NCBI GenBank assembly: GCA_002049455.2
Contig: KV918992.1
Coordinates: 62,001-126,000, forward strand
DNA length: 64,000 nt
Direction of reading: 5' to 3'
Source: Porphyra umbilicalis
Lineage: Eukaryota > Rhodophyta > Bangiophyceae > Bangiales > Bangiaceae
This document shows positions 1 through 9,681 of this stretch, piece after piece (position 1 is the stretch's first letter; every line of letters begins with the position of its first letter). The translations under genes and the position numbers were made by a program. A model generated the notes under the pieces. That model saw nothing but the letters and a program-made list of their open reading frames with translations, was not told where the DNA came from and searched no databases.

Positions 1-620
1 CGCTGCCATGGGACAACCCGCCGGCCATGGGCACATCCACCGCGGGTGGGGAGATTGCCGTGAGGCGGCCGCCGAGTCGGACCGTCAACCGTCTTTGTCG
101 CAAATCGCGTCGCCGCACGCTGCGTCGCCCCCCCCGCCGCCGCCCACCGGCGCACCCCGCCGGCTGGCGCGGCGGGTGTGGCGACGACGGCCACGAGGCG
201 GCCCGCGCGCGCAGCTGCACCGCCGCCCGCCGCCGCCCCGCCCCGCCGCGGGGCCGCCCCGCCAGCGGCCCAGGGGCCGTGACCGCGACAGACGCGGCGA
301 CCGGCGGGCGGCGGTGGCAACGCCGCCGCGGCGGCGCGGCGGCGGCCGGGGAGGGGGACCACCCCCCCCCGCGCCGCCGCGCGTGCAGCATGCAAAAGCC
401 GGGGGGGGGGGCGCGTCGGCGGCGGCAGCGGCCGCCGGGGGGCGCCCGCCACGTGCGGGCGGCCGCCGGGGGGGGGGGGCGCGGCGCGCGCCGGGGGTGT
501 GCCACCCGCGCCCGCGTCGAGCGCCGATTCGCGACGCGGATCAAGCGGATGGACATTGGCGCCACGACGGTGGCGCGGCGGTGCGGCGGTGGTGGGTCGT
601 CCACGGCTCGCGCCGGCGCG
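1..620. other. GC-extreme stretch with no supportable gene
   Basis: Almost pure G/C with runs of C or G near 359, 403 and 470. All frames are open only because stop codons are rare at this composition, and the translations are arginine/proline/glycine-rich low complexity with no recognisable domain on either strand. I see no gene here that I can support. Confidence 0.5.
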
Positions 621-893
621 CTAGTGTCTATTCTACTGCTCCCGAGGCTCAAATGAGGCTCCCTCTCATATGGCCTGGAAAGGCGCCCTTTTTGGGGTGT
701 CTGGGGCACCCCCTCCGAGTTTTCATCGTACACAGCCGCCGAGTTGGCCCATAGGTGAGTGGACTGCGCCGAGTCCAGATCTATTCTCAGAAAGAGCAGC
801 CGAGGCCGGGAACATGGTCACAGAGAGGCATCGAAAACAGCCTCAAATGAGGGGAATCGGCTCAAATGAGGCGGCCAGTAGAATAGACACTAG
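621..893. mobile_element. Short non-autonomous DNA transposon (MITE-like) with terminal inverted repeats
   Basis: The 273-bp segment starts CTAGTGTCTATTCTACTG and ends with its exact reverse complement, giving 18-bp perfect terminal inverted repeats. If the outermost TA is taken as target-site duplication, the repeats begin GTGTC, as in small TA-inserting elements. The inside holds three copies of CTCAAATGAGG and no coding capacity. It is less GC-rich than both flanks. A diverged, truncated relative lies in opposite orientation at 45389-45733, so this is a dispersed family. The superfamily cannot be settled from one copy. Confidence 0.8.
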
Positions 894-989
894 CAGACGG
901 CGCGCGCCCACGGAGCGGATCGCCCGCCCTCCTCGACGTCCTCGCGGGGCAGCGGTCGGCCGCTCGCGGGCGTGGCGGCGCCGTCCACC

Positions 990-2240
990 ATGACCGATCG
1001 CTCCCGCATCCGGTATCGCATCCACCCCCCGACGTCGCCGCTCCCCGCGGCCGTCGCCGCCGCCGCGGCGTCGTCGGTGCTCTTCCCCCACCGCATCCAG
1101 CTTGTGCTGCCACTCCCCCCCCCACCGCGGCGGCCTCTTGCGCCTCGTCTGACACCCCCACCTCACCACCCCCGCCCCCACCCCCACCCCCACCCCCACC
1201 CCCACCGCCGAGGTACACGCTGCTGCGGGACGTCCCCCTGACCGCCCTCCTCTCCCCCGCGTTGCACGCGGCCAACGGTGGGCTCTCTGTCCTCCCCGCC
1301 GCGGCGGCGCTCGACCGCGCCAACAGCTTTTGCGTGGCGCCCGCCGCCACCCCCACCCTCCGCCTGTCGGTCGACAAGGACACGTACGTCGGCCTCGGGG
1401 TGGCGGGCGGTCGGGCGCTCCGCGGCGACCACGCGGTCGCCACCGCCGGCCGCCGCTACGCCGTCGACGTGCCGCTGCCGGTGGCGTCGCCCAAAGTCGC
1501 CGCCCGCCTGACGTGGTGCCTCGGCCGGGCGCGCGTCGGCGGCGTCGACGCGCTCGCCGCCGTGGGGGGGGGGGGGACGTCGCCCTCCCGCCCCCCGTCG
1601 CCGCCGCCGTGGGGGGGGGGTGGCCCGCCGCGTGTGTGGGGTGACGACCGAGACGGCGGCGGCGGCGGCGGTGTTGGATGCGGGGCGGCTGCTCGGCGCG
1701 GCGGCGGCGGTCCGGGGGGGGGGGGGGGGGGGGGGGGGGGACGCCATTGCCGAACTCGTCGACTGGCTCGGCGTTGTGGCCGCCGCGGGGGTGGCCGCCG
1801 CCGCCCCGCGCCTCGCGCCGGCCGCCGCCGATGGGGGGGGTGACATCACCGCCGGCGCGGGGGGTGCGGCCGCCGCCGCCTCCGCCAGTGTGGCCGACCC
1901 CCGCGCGCCGTCGCCCTTTGACTATGACTATGCCGCCGCCCTGCCCGCCGACCACGCGCTGCGGACGACCACCTACACGGGCTTCCTGCACCCGACGACC
2001 GCCGCGGCGGTGGCAGAGGTGGCCACCGCCAGCGTGGCGGCGGGCGCCGCCCCCTGGGCCGCCGTCACCGTGATGGGCGCGGCGGACGCGCCGCTCCTCC
2101 ACAAGCCGGGCGGCGTCGACCGGGCGGCGGGATCAGAGCCGGCGGCGGGCGCGTGGGGGGGGGACGGGGGGGTCACCATCCTCGCCGTGGCCGGGGGGGG
2201 GGGGGTCGTCGCGACGCTCCTGGCGGGGTGTGACATGTGA
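990..2240 (+). CDS. RPP40: RNase P/MRP protein subunit p40-like (RPP40), frame broken in homopolymers
   Basis: Likely subunit of nuclear RNase P/RNase MRP, which act in tRNA 5'-end and rRNA processing. The start ATG at 990 sits in CCACCATGA. Recognisable blocks in order: a LLRDVPL..LLSP segment near 1225, SVDKDTYVGLG near 1368, a RLTWCLG segment near 1510, LVDWLGVVA near 1755, YTGFLHP near 1975 and PWAAVTVMGAADAP near 2055, ending at TGA 2238-2240. These match the order of conserved blocks in RPP40, including the tryptophan before the hydrophobic strand and the G-A-D-x-P motif. The blocks lie in three frames: one switch falls in the C-rich tract 1100-1215, another between 1566 and 1620 beside G runs. 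Homopolymer miscounts or small introns explain this better than a dead gene, because conservation resumes after each switch. It overlaps the tail of the opposite-strand L17 frame. Confidence 0.72.
1174..1207. repeat. CCCCCA microsatellite
   Basis: About five head-to-tail CCCCCA units within the RPP40-like gene. This is where the reading frame of the conserved blocks changes, so unit or C-run miscounting is a likely cause. Confidence 0.85.
1714..1740. repeat. Homopolymer of 27 G
   Basis: Uninterrupted run of 27 guanines inside the RPP40-like frame, read as nine glycines. The frame is the same on both sides. Confidence 0.9.
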
Positions 2241-3019
2241 GGCGGCGGGCGGTGGGGGGGCGGCGCCGAGGCGCACGCGCGCGCGCGTCGGGGCGGGTGG
2301 GCGCGACAAGACGCACGGGTGGCTGGACAAGTGCAAACGTACGAAACCGCGACCAGTGGACAACGCGACGAGGGGTGCACGCAAACCAACGGCAACAACA
2401 GGCAAAACAACGACAGACGCCAGCAGCACTCGATTATGGCCGCGCGCCTTCCGACGCGGTCCCCGCACCCCCCTCCGCGGCCGCCTCTGCCATGGCCGGC
2501 ACGTCTCTCCGTAGGACGCCCGGCGCCCCCCCGCCCCCCCCCTCCCGCCCCCGCCAGCCCCCCCAGCCCCCGCCCGAGCTCCCGCTGCACCCCCCGCCGC
2601 GCCGCCGCCGTGGCCTTGCGCTCCGCCCGCGCCGCCACCTGCGCGGACGTGAGGATGCTCTTGGAACTGCCGACGAGCTCCACCACCGCCAGCGGCGCAT
2701 TGTCCCCCCGCCGGTTGCGGGTGCGGAGGACGCGCGTGTAGCCGCCCGGGCGGTCCGCAAAGCGGGCGGCAACGGCGCCAAACAGCTTCATCCGCGCGGC
2801 GGGCGTCGGGAGGAGCCCCCCCGCGCGCCGCCACGCGGCGGGCGACGCGGATTTGCCGAGCGTAATGACCTTGTCGGCGTAGCGGCGGAGCTCCTTGGCG
2901 CGCGCCACCGTCGTTTCAATGACCTCGTGTTCGAGGAGGGAGGCGGTGAGGTTGCGGAGCATGGCCATCCGGTGGGCCGTGTTGCGGGAGAGCGTGCGGT
3001 GCGTCATGCCATGGCGCAT
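1973..3019 (-). CDS. MRPL17: Bacterial-type ribosomal protein bL17, organelle (probably mitochondrial)
   Basis: Large-subunit ribosomal protein near the peptide exit tunnel. The start ATG at 3019 gives MRHGMTHRTLSRNTAHR, followed by a MLRNLTASLLEHEVIETT block, AKELRRYADKVITLGK, then GGYTRVLRTRNRRGDNAP and a terminal VELVGS. This is the complete bL17 fold signature over about 117 residues (2671-3019). The frame stays open to 1973, which would give 349 residues and overlap RPP40 antisense. Beyond about residue 150 the sequence is G/R-rich low complexity unlike any L17. G/C runs at 2520-2550 could shift the true frame to a stop at 2434, so the real C-terminus is uncertain. No obvious targeting peptide precedes the core, as in some short mitochondrial L17 proteins. 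Confidence 0.88.
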   Translation of the reverse strand: MRHGMTHRTLSRNTAHRMAMLRNLTASLLEHEVIETTVARAKELRRYADKVITLGKSASPAAWRRAGGLLPTPAARMKLFGAVAARFADRPGGYTRVLRTRNRRGDNAPLAVVELVGSSKSILTSAQVAARAERKATAAARRGVQRELGRGLGGLAGAGGGGRGGAGRPTERRAGHGRGGRGGGCGDRVGRRAAIIECCWRLSLFCLLLPLVCVHPSSRCPLVAVSYVCTCPATRASCRAHPPRRARACASAPPPHRPPPHMSHPARSVATTPPPPATARMVTPPSPPHAPAAGSDPAARSTPPGLWRSGASAAPITVTAAQGAAPAATLAVATSATAAAVVGCRKPV

Positions 3020-3402
3020 CGTGGAGAGGGGGGCGCGGCGGGGGGGGGGGGGTGCGGCGGGCAGGAGGGAAGAAGAAGCGGATGAACGAGCGGCGAGCGG
3101 AAAGCGGGGGTGGAGGTGTAAAGGAACGAAGAGGGTGTAGTGGTGGGGTAGGACAAAGAAGGGGGGGGAGAGGGCAGGGCACCAACGATCGGCAACGATG
3201 ACGATGAGCAGGCGGCACCGCGGAGCAGTCGGCAGTTTGAGACTGGCCCTCGTCTTTTTCAAGCTTCCGTACGGATCACATGACCCATGACCAGATTTTA
3301 GTTTTCGATGCGGGCTCGACGCACAGCTCTTCCTGTGCCGACTTTTGCGCGGCCACCAGCACGGTCGCGTCTGCCTCTGGCAACAAAAGCAGCACAAGCG
3401 CT

Positions 3403-3535
3403 TATTGTGCTTCTCACAAAAACTGGATCCGCAACATCCGCTTCAGCATCATGAACCGCCCCCAGAGCCAATGAAACAGTGATTTTGCAACGGAAGCTGA
3501 TGCACCGAGGTCCAGTTTTTGTGAGAAGCACAATA
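3403..3535. repeat. Inverted repeat, 25-bp perfect arms
   Basis: Left arm 3403-3427 (begins TATTGTGCTTCTCAC) and right arm 3511-3535 are exact reverse complements, separated by 83 bp. It lies directly beside a second, independent inverted repeat. It looks like a foldback element or the remains of a small transposon. Confidence 0.9.
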
Positions 3536-3542
3536 CCCAACT

Positions 3543-3610
3543 GCGACGCTTGACAGAGTCTTTGGGAGCCATGGTTCTCCGTGGCCCCCAAAGACTCTGT
3601 CAAGCGTCGC
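3543..3610. repeat. Inverted repeat, 24-bp perfect arms with tight loop
   Basis: Left arm 3543-3566 (begins GCGACGCTTGACAGAG) and right arm 3587-3610 are perfect reverse complements. With one mismatch the pairing extends into the 20-nt spacer, leaving a small loop. As RNA this would form a very stable hairpin of more than 24 bp. Confidence 0.92.
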
Positions 3611-4856
3611 TTGTACGCGTACAAAGCAAGTGCCACCGGTCTGGCTTTCGACCTGGCGTGATGACGCTCTCCCCGCTTGAGCTGGGAGAGCGTTGGTTGC
3701 CGTCAAAGTACTACTACCACGTCAACCAGGCGCAACCCAGCGGACACGGCACGTCCCGATTAATCATGTCGCCTCTTTCGATCACCTGCCGACTGTTGAG
3801 AGTGTGGACCGGCGTGTCGTGCAGACGTCAGCGAAGGCGGGATCCACACCGTATCCTGGACTCTGGACCGCTCTGCCACAGGACCAGGGTGCTTTCAAGA
3901 CGGGTGCTTCACAGCTTTGGTCGATGGCACTCCGGTTGCAAACAAGTATCGGTAACGATGGAGCAATCCTGGGCAACGGTCAGCTTCACGTAATGCCGTA
4001 GCCGTCACCAACGCCGGCGTCGCACGGCTCCGACACCAATACGCGGCCTGGAGTAGCGCAACTGCCATGGATTGACAAACAGAAGCGGACATGTCAAGGG
4101 GGCATAAAACGCACATACACGGAGAGCGCGTACATCCGCCAGTCAGTCTGGTTGTCAAGGGCAGCCGACGCCGTTTCGTGCTGCAGAGCGCTTCTCTTAC
4201 TGGGCCAGGACGACGGCGAAGGAACTGTGGTCACATGGCGCAGCAGCAAGTCCAGTGGCGGGTCGGAAATAGCCGTCGAGGTTGCACGCGAGGCGTACAT
4301 CGGGGCCACATGCCCACATACGTACGCCCTGTCAAAGTCGCCACTGCCACCAACACCCAGAAAGTACACTGCGGCCGCCACCCCGTCTTGCCGGTTGTGT
4401 GTGTCCTCGCCATCACAGCACATCGCCTCACCCTGAACAGCGGCTGCAGAGCAGCGTGGTCACCCAAGCACAACGTCCACTCCTGAGCACGGATGACGCA
4501 GGGTCGTCTATAATGGCCACGCCGGGTTCCAGGCGATGGTCATCCAGGGGGGAAGGGAAAGAGAAACAGAACAAAAAAAAAAAACCACCCCGCCCGCTGC
4601 GCCGACGGCCAAGCCGGCAATGCCGGTGAGGCCCCGTCCATGCGCCAACCGCCACCGGTCACGTGACCGGACCAGCGTGACGCCCAACGAGCGTGGGTGC
4701 CCCACCCAACCATCGGCACAAGGCCCAAGCACGTCCACCGAGGCCGAGTCGGTGAGCACCGGCCAGAGGTGAAGCCGGAACTGGACTCGGGGTGAGGCCA
4801 CACGCGGTGCGTACGAGCCCCCTACTCTCTAGATGACACCATGGCGCCAAACACAA

Positions 4857-4877
4857 ACACACACACACACACACACA
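4857..4877. repeat. AC dinucleotide microsatellite
   Basis: About ten AC units immediately downstream of the OGT stop codon on the minus strand. Confidence 0.9.
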
Positions 4878-4881
4878 GCCA

Positions 4882-7800
4882 TCACGTGACAGAGGTCGGA
4901 AGGGCGGAGCAGACGTCCACCCCCTCAATGGACGCCGGAGGCAGCCCGCAGCTGTACCGCTCCCACGCCGCCCAGTACAAGGCCTCCGTGTTGCGCACCC
5001 AGCGTGTTGTGTCAAACAGCGGGGAGCTGCGAGCCCGTGCAATGCGCCGCCGCAGGCGTGCCAGCCGGTTGTTGCCGAGGAACGGAGCGCTTCCGTCCGA
5101 GGCCCCAACCCCTTGGGGAGAAACCTGCGCAAACTCCACCGCCATCCGCTCATAGTCTGTAGCACAGTGGGCGACGAGCTCGGGCACGCCTGCCGCCGTC
5201 AGGATCGACGCCGCGACGCGCGACGCCTGGGACATGCCGGGAAGCGTCAGGAGCGGGATGCCCGACCAAAGCGCGTCGGTCGCAGTGGTATGGGCGTTGC
5301 AGACGGGGGTGTCTAGGAAGAGGTCACCCAGCGCACACCGCGCAATGTGCTCGGCCTTGTCGCATACATCCTGTGGGGGTAGAAGAGCAAAAAAGCAAAA
5401 GAGCAGGCACAGCAGATGCACCGCGGGGCGTTCAAAATGCATTCGAGCAATAGACGACTAGTCAGTCGCGCCGTTCCCAACATCATACAGGCCATTAATG
5501 ACAAGCAGCCCCACAAAGGAAAGAAAAAAGTCACCCATCGAAGTTCCACAGCGACCCCAGAGGCGACGTGCACGTACCGTAAAGATGATCGTGTCGGCCG
5601 GCATCCCGTGCGCAGCCGCTGCAGCCCGAATACGCATCTCCGCGTCAGCAGGAAACCGCAGGAGCCACAGTTTGGCGTGCGGACACGCGCGCAGAATGCG
5701 CGCCCAGCTGCAAAACGTTACCGCGTCGATCTTGTACAACTGATTGAAGTTGCAAAAAAGGAACGTGTTTTCCGGCAGCCCATAGCGAGCGCGACTGACG
5801 GGCGGCGGCGTCGCCGGTGCCGACCCTGGTGGCGCCCGACTCGTCACCGCGCTCGTCGCCGCCGACTGCGCGTGATCGCACACGAAGTACGAGTGCGGGT
5901 GGAGGAGCAGCGCCTCCGCGTAGGTGTAGGCGCGCGTTGACGGCGGGGTGACGATGCGGTCGGTCAGCGCGTAATCAATACTGCGCGCCGCGAGGGTGCC
6001 CGCAAACCCCATGAACGACACCTGCACGGGCGCCGGGCGGAGGGCAAACAGTTCGGAGCGGGCGCCCTTGGTGTACCCATTGGCGTTGACGAGCACGTGG
6101 ATGCCGTCGGCGGCAATCGCCGCCGCCGCTGTAGCCGTATCCATCCCGGATATGTCCCGAAAGTGTTCAGCCTGCGTCTCGATGGTCGTCCGCCACTGCG
6201 AGCCGTCGCCGGGGGTGAGTGCGTAGCAGTAGCATTCGACGGCACAGCCGGTCCCATGGAAACCGTAGATGGAGCGCGTCAGGTGGGCGTACGGGTGGTT
6301 GACAAAATCTGAAGAAACGTAGCCGACGCGTAGGCGATGGGGGCGGCGCGAGTCAATACACGGGGGCGCACTGGCGGCACCGGCAGCGGCCACGGGGCCA
6401 CTATCAGGAAGGTACGAACCGCCATTCAATGACAGTCCCGCCGTCAGTGGCGGTAGATAGCCCGGCGGCGGTGCACCGCCGCCCGCCCCACCCAATTGAC
6501 GTGCCGAGCACACGTCCACGTGAGGGCGTGGGGGCGCCCATGACGGACGCGGTAGGCGCACGTGCGGGTAGGCCGCGCACGTGCGGCGCAGCGGGGGCAT
6601 CCACACCTGTACGGCCCGCGGGAGCGCTGCGACCAGCGCCTCGGCGTAGACGGCGTAAGCAGCGGCCAGCGCCCGAAACGTCGACGACTCAAGGGGGTAG
6701 ATGAGCGCGTGAAAGGGCTGCACCACCGGCAGGGGCGGTAGCGCTGCCGCTGTGATGACCACCCCGTCGACGGCAGGAGGGAGGGGCGCCACCGCAGCGG
6801 CGGCAGCGGCGGCAGCAGAGGCCGCGGAGGCTCTCGGCGCGGAGGCGACCGCGGTCGGTGCGCCGTAACCTGGCGGCACGACCGACGTGGCCGAGAGGGA
6901 AACGCCGGGGGGTTGATGCTGAAGCGGCGTGTACCGGGGATGTGGCTCCACACCGAGCGTGACGCCCGAACAAGCCGGGTACTGCAAGTGCTGCTGCTGG
7001 CGTTGTTGATGTTGATGGCTGGCCAACACTGCCTGCTGCTCATGGTACACCCGCTGCTGCTGGTGCTTGAACTCCCGCAGGCGCTCCTGCTCTGCATCGA
7101 CCGCCGCTAGCTGCTGCCGCTGCCGCAGCGCCGCCTCCAGCTCCACCTGCACCTGCCGCGCGTGCAGTTCTGTGAAGGAGGCGCGCAACTGCGCGGGCAG
7201 CCCGCCGCCGCCGCCGCCTCCGCCGCCCCGCCCATATGGTTCCGCCGCTAACGGCAGCGTGGGAAGGCCCGCCACCGCCGCCGCCTCGGCCGGCAGCGCG
7301 CGTGCCCGCATATCCGCAAGCACCGTCGGATGAGCGAGGCGGGCGACCACTGGGGATGCGAAAAAGTTGGTGAGCACCGCATCGACGATCGCGACCAGCT
7401 GGGGCATCCGCGCGTCGCGCCCCACCCAATCGCACACATGTGACTGCGCGTGAACGAGTTGACAAAATGCCTCCTCCGAGGTCGGCGCCAGGCCCAGCGA
7501 CGCCAGGTACACTCCGATGCTCTGGTTGACGTGCCCGCAATCCTTAAGGTTGTTGGCGAGTGCCAACATCGCGACTGCACAATTGGGCACCGCCGCCGCT
7601 GCCGCGCGCGCGTGTGGCAGCGCCTCTTCCAGCTTGCCGGTATCCCGAAGGGCAGCCGCCAGACCATACGCCGCCGCTGGGGAGCCCGAAGAGTAGCTCC
7701 GTGCGGCGCGCAAGTGCGGCAGTGCGCGGATGGAATCGCCCATTTCCCGCAACAGCGTGCCGATATTGGTGTGGGCTGCAACGAGCACCTCCCCCGCCGG

Positions 7801-9681
7801 CTGCGTGCTACACACATACGCAGTCCCAGAGAGGACGGCGGGCTTGGCCGCCGCGGTGCTCAGCGTTAGCCGGCCGGTGGCTGGGAGTTGCGGTGCTCCG
7901 TCGAAGGCGCCACCGACTCCGTCGACAAGCGCCGGCGGGCACGCCAGGGCGGTTGCGGAGCTCGCGCTCTGAATGGCCTGCAAGTACGTCTGCAGCGCCT
8001 CGTGAGTGCGACCGACGACCCGCAGCTCGTTGCCAAGGTTGTTGAGCGCGTGCGCGTGCGTTGGGGCCAGTGACAGAGCCGCGCGGAAGGAGGCTTCCGC
8101 GTCACATGCCAACGGCGTCGGCATCGACGCGACCGCCCCAGAGGCCGCCGCCGCTGCCGCAGCCGCCGCCGTCGCTGCCGTTGTTGTTGCTGCTGCCGCA
8201 GAAGCTACCGAGTCGGTGGCCAGAGCCCCACGGAGGACCACCCCCAGGTTGTTGTGCGCGTCGGCAAACGACGGACACAGGCGGACGGCTTCCCGAAGGT
8301 GCGCAATAACTGTCGCAGACGGGGACGCCACCAACGCGGCTGCAACCGCATACGCGTAGTGCGCTTCGGCGGCGAGAGGGCACACGCTCAGGGCGGCTTG
8401 GAGGGCGGGTAGTGCGGCCGCCGCCCGGCCCAATCTCAAAAGACCGATGCCGACAAGGTGGGCGGCCGAGTAGAGGGCGGCCTCGGGGCCGACGCTGTTG
8501 ATGCACCCGGCCGCTACCGCCGAGGAGACGGTGCTCGCTGCAAGAGTGTACAACTCCACCGCCTGGGCAGCCTCCCCGCGGGCCTCATAGTCGGCGGCGG
8601 AGCGCACCCACTGGATGAGGAGAGATTCGGTAGTGGGCGCCGCGCCGCCAACAGACGGGTAGGCTCCGTCATACAAACTCGGTCTCGGCGCCTGTTGTGG
8701 CGGGTGACCGTATGCGGGCGTGTAGGCGGGAGCGGCCACGGGCAGCCCGCCCGTGGGGTGGTGGGGGTGGTGCGCCAGCATCGGATGTGGCGATGGAATG
8801 GCTGCCGCCCCGGTGGCCTGCGCGTACAGCTGTGAGTGTGCCGACAGGTGTGGTTGTTGTGATGGAAGGTGCGTCTGCAGCGGCTGCAGCAGCGGGTGGT
8901 GCAGTGGCTCCACCGGCACCGCTCTGGCGGCGTCGTGCACAACCCCGCTGTGCACTGCCGCGGCATGACCAGCCAGCATGCCATGCCCCCCAACGGCCCC
9001 GACGTCCACGGTCAGCCCGTACGAAGGGTATGCCGAAGACGGTTGCAGCAGTGTCGAGGTTGTCATTTCCCCCCCACCGGCGCCGTGGTTATCCTCCCAC
9101 GGCGACAACCCGCCAGCTGAAGCGTACATGGGGAGTGACGCTGCCTCCGTTGTACTCTGCAACCCGCAATGGTATGCCCCCTCGCCAGTGCCCGAGTACG
9201 GTGCCGTGTGTGCCGATGCCACCCCGACCCCGTACGAGCCGCCGACCGACACAGCGAGCGTCTCATAGGGCTGCGCCACCGCCCCGCTATCAGCCGCGTA
9301 CGACGCCACCGTCGCCCCCCTATCCGACGCGTAGGCGGCAGCCGCAGGAGCCGCGCCAGACGTCGCATACGGCGCGTAGGCCCGCGACCCACCCGGCGGC
9401 CGTAGTGGGGCAAGGTAAGTAGAGCCGCCCTGCGGCTGCGCCGGTGGCGGCAGAAGCAACGATGGCGGCAAGAGCACCCCCCCGCCCGCCGCAACCCCTC
9501 CTCGAGGAGACACCCGCAAATACGTCGATTCCTCATCGTACACCAGAGGGGAGGTGGTCCCTGCCGCAGGAGTAGCGCCAGCGACCACGCCGTAGTCACC
9601 GTCAGCGGCGTCCCCCCTCCTGTCCCGCCTACCGCCCTGCCCCGCTGGTGCTGCCGGCAGAGGGGTCGCATCCCCCCCCAC
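4882..9681 (-). CDS. OGT: O-GlcNAc transferase (SPINDLY/OGT family), TPR + GT41, two exons
   Basis: Transfers GlcNAc (or fucose in SPINDLY types) from a nucleotide sugar to Ser/Thr of nuclear and cytosolic proteins. Exon 1 is 9681-5578, intron 5371-5577 (donor GTACGT, acceptor CCCACAG, 207 nt, phase 0), exon 2 5370-4882; total about 1,530 residues. Residues 1-350 are low-complexity (Q/A/Y/P-rich, with His runs). TPR repeats follow to about 750, including a HALNNLGNELRVVGRTHEAL unit. A Q-rich insert precedes the catalytic domain. That domain shows RVGYVSSDFVNHPYAHL near 1120, NANGYTKGARSELFALRPAP, and NFNQLYKID near 1314 with the UDP-contacting lysine. Exon 2 carries LFLDTPVCNAHTTATDALW. All key catalytic and UDP-binding positions known for human OGT look retained. 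The frame begins at a GTG (9681) with no in-frame ATG just upstream, so the N-terminus may lie in another exon or further downstream. Confidence 0.95.

Larger units (their letters stand above)
3020..4881. other. Intergenic region between L17 and OGT genes
   Basis: Divergent spacing upstream of L17 and downstream of the OGT gene. Apart from two inverted repeats (3403-3535 and 3543-3610), a poly-A stretch near 4570 and an AC microsatellite at 4857, I see nothing recognisable. The short ORFs here lack domain features. Confidence 0.5.

Noticed and set aside
8..754. 248-codon frame at the window start
   Set aside because: Pro/Arg/Gly low complexity from GC-extreme sequence, running into the MITE.
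1174..1207. CCCCCA repeat as a telomere remnant
   Set aside because: Only about five units, internal to a coding region, and not a standard telomere motif in this context.
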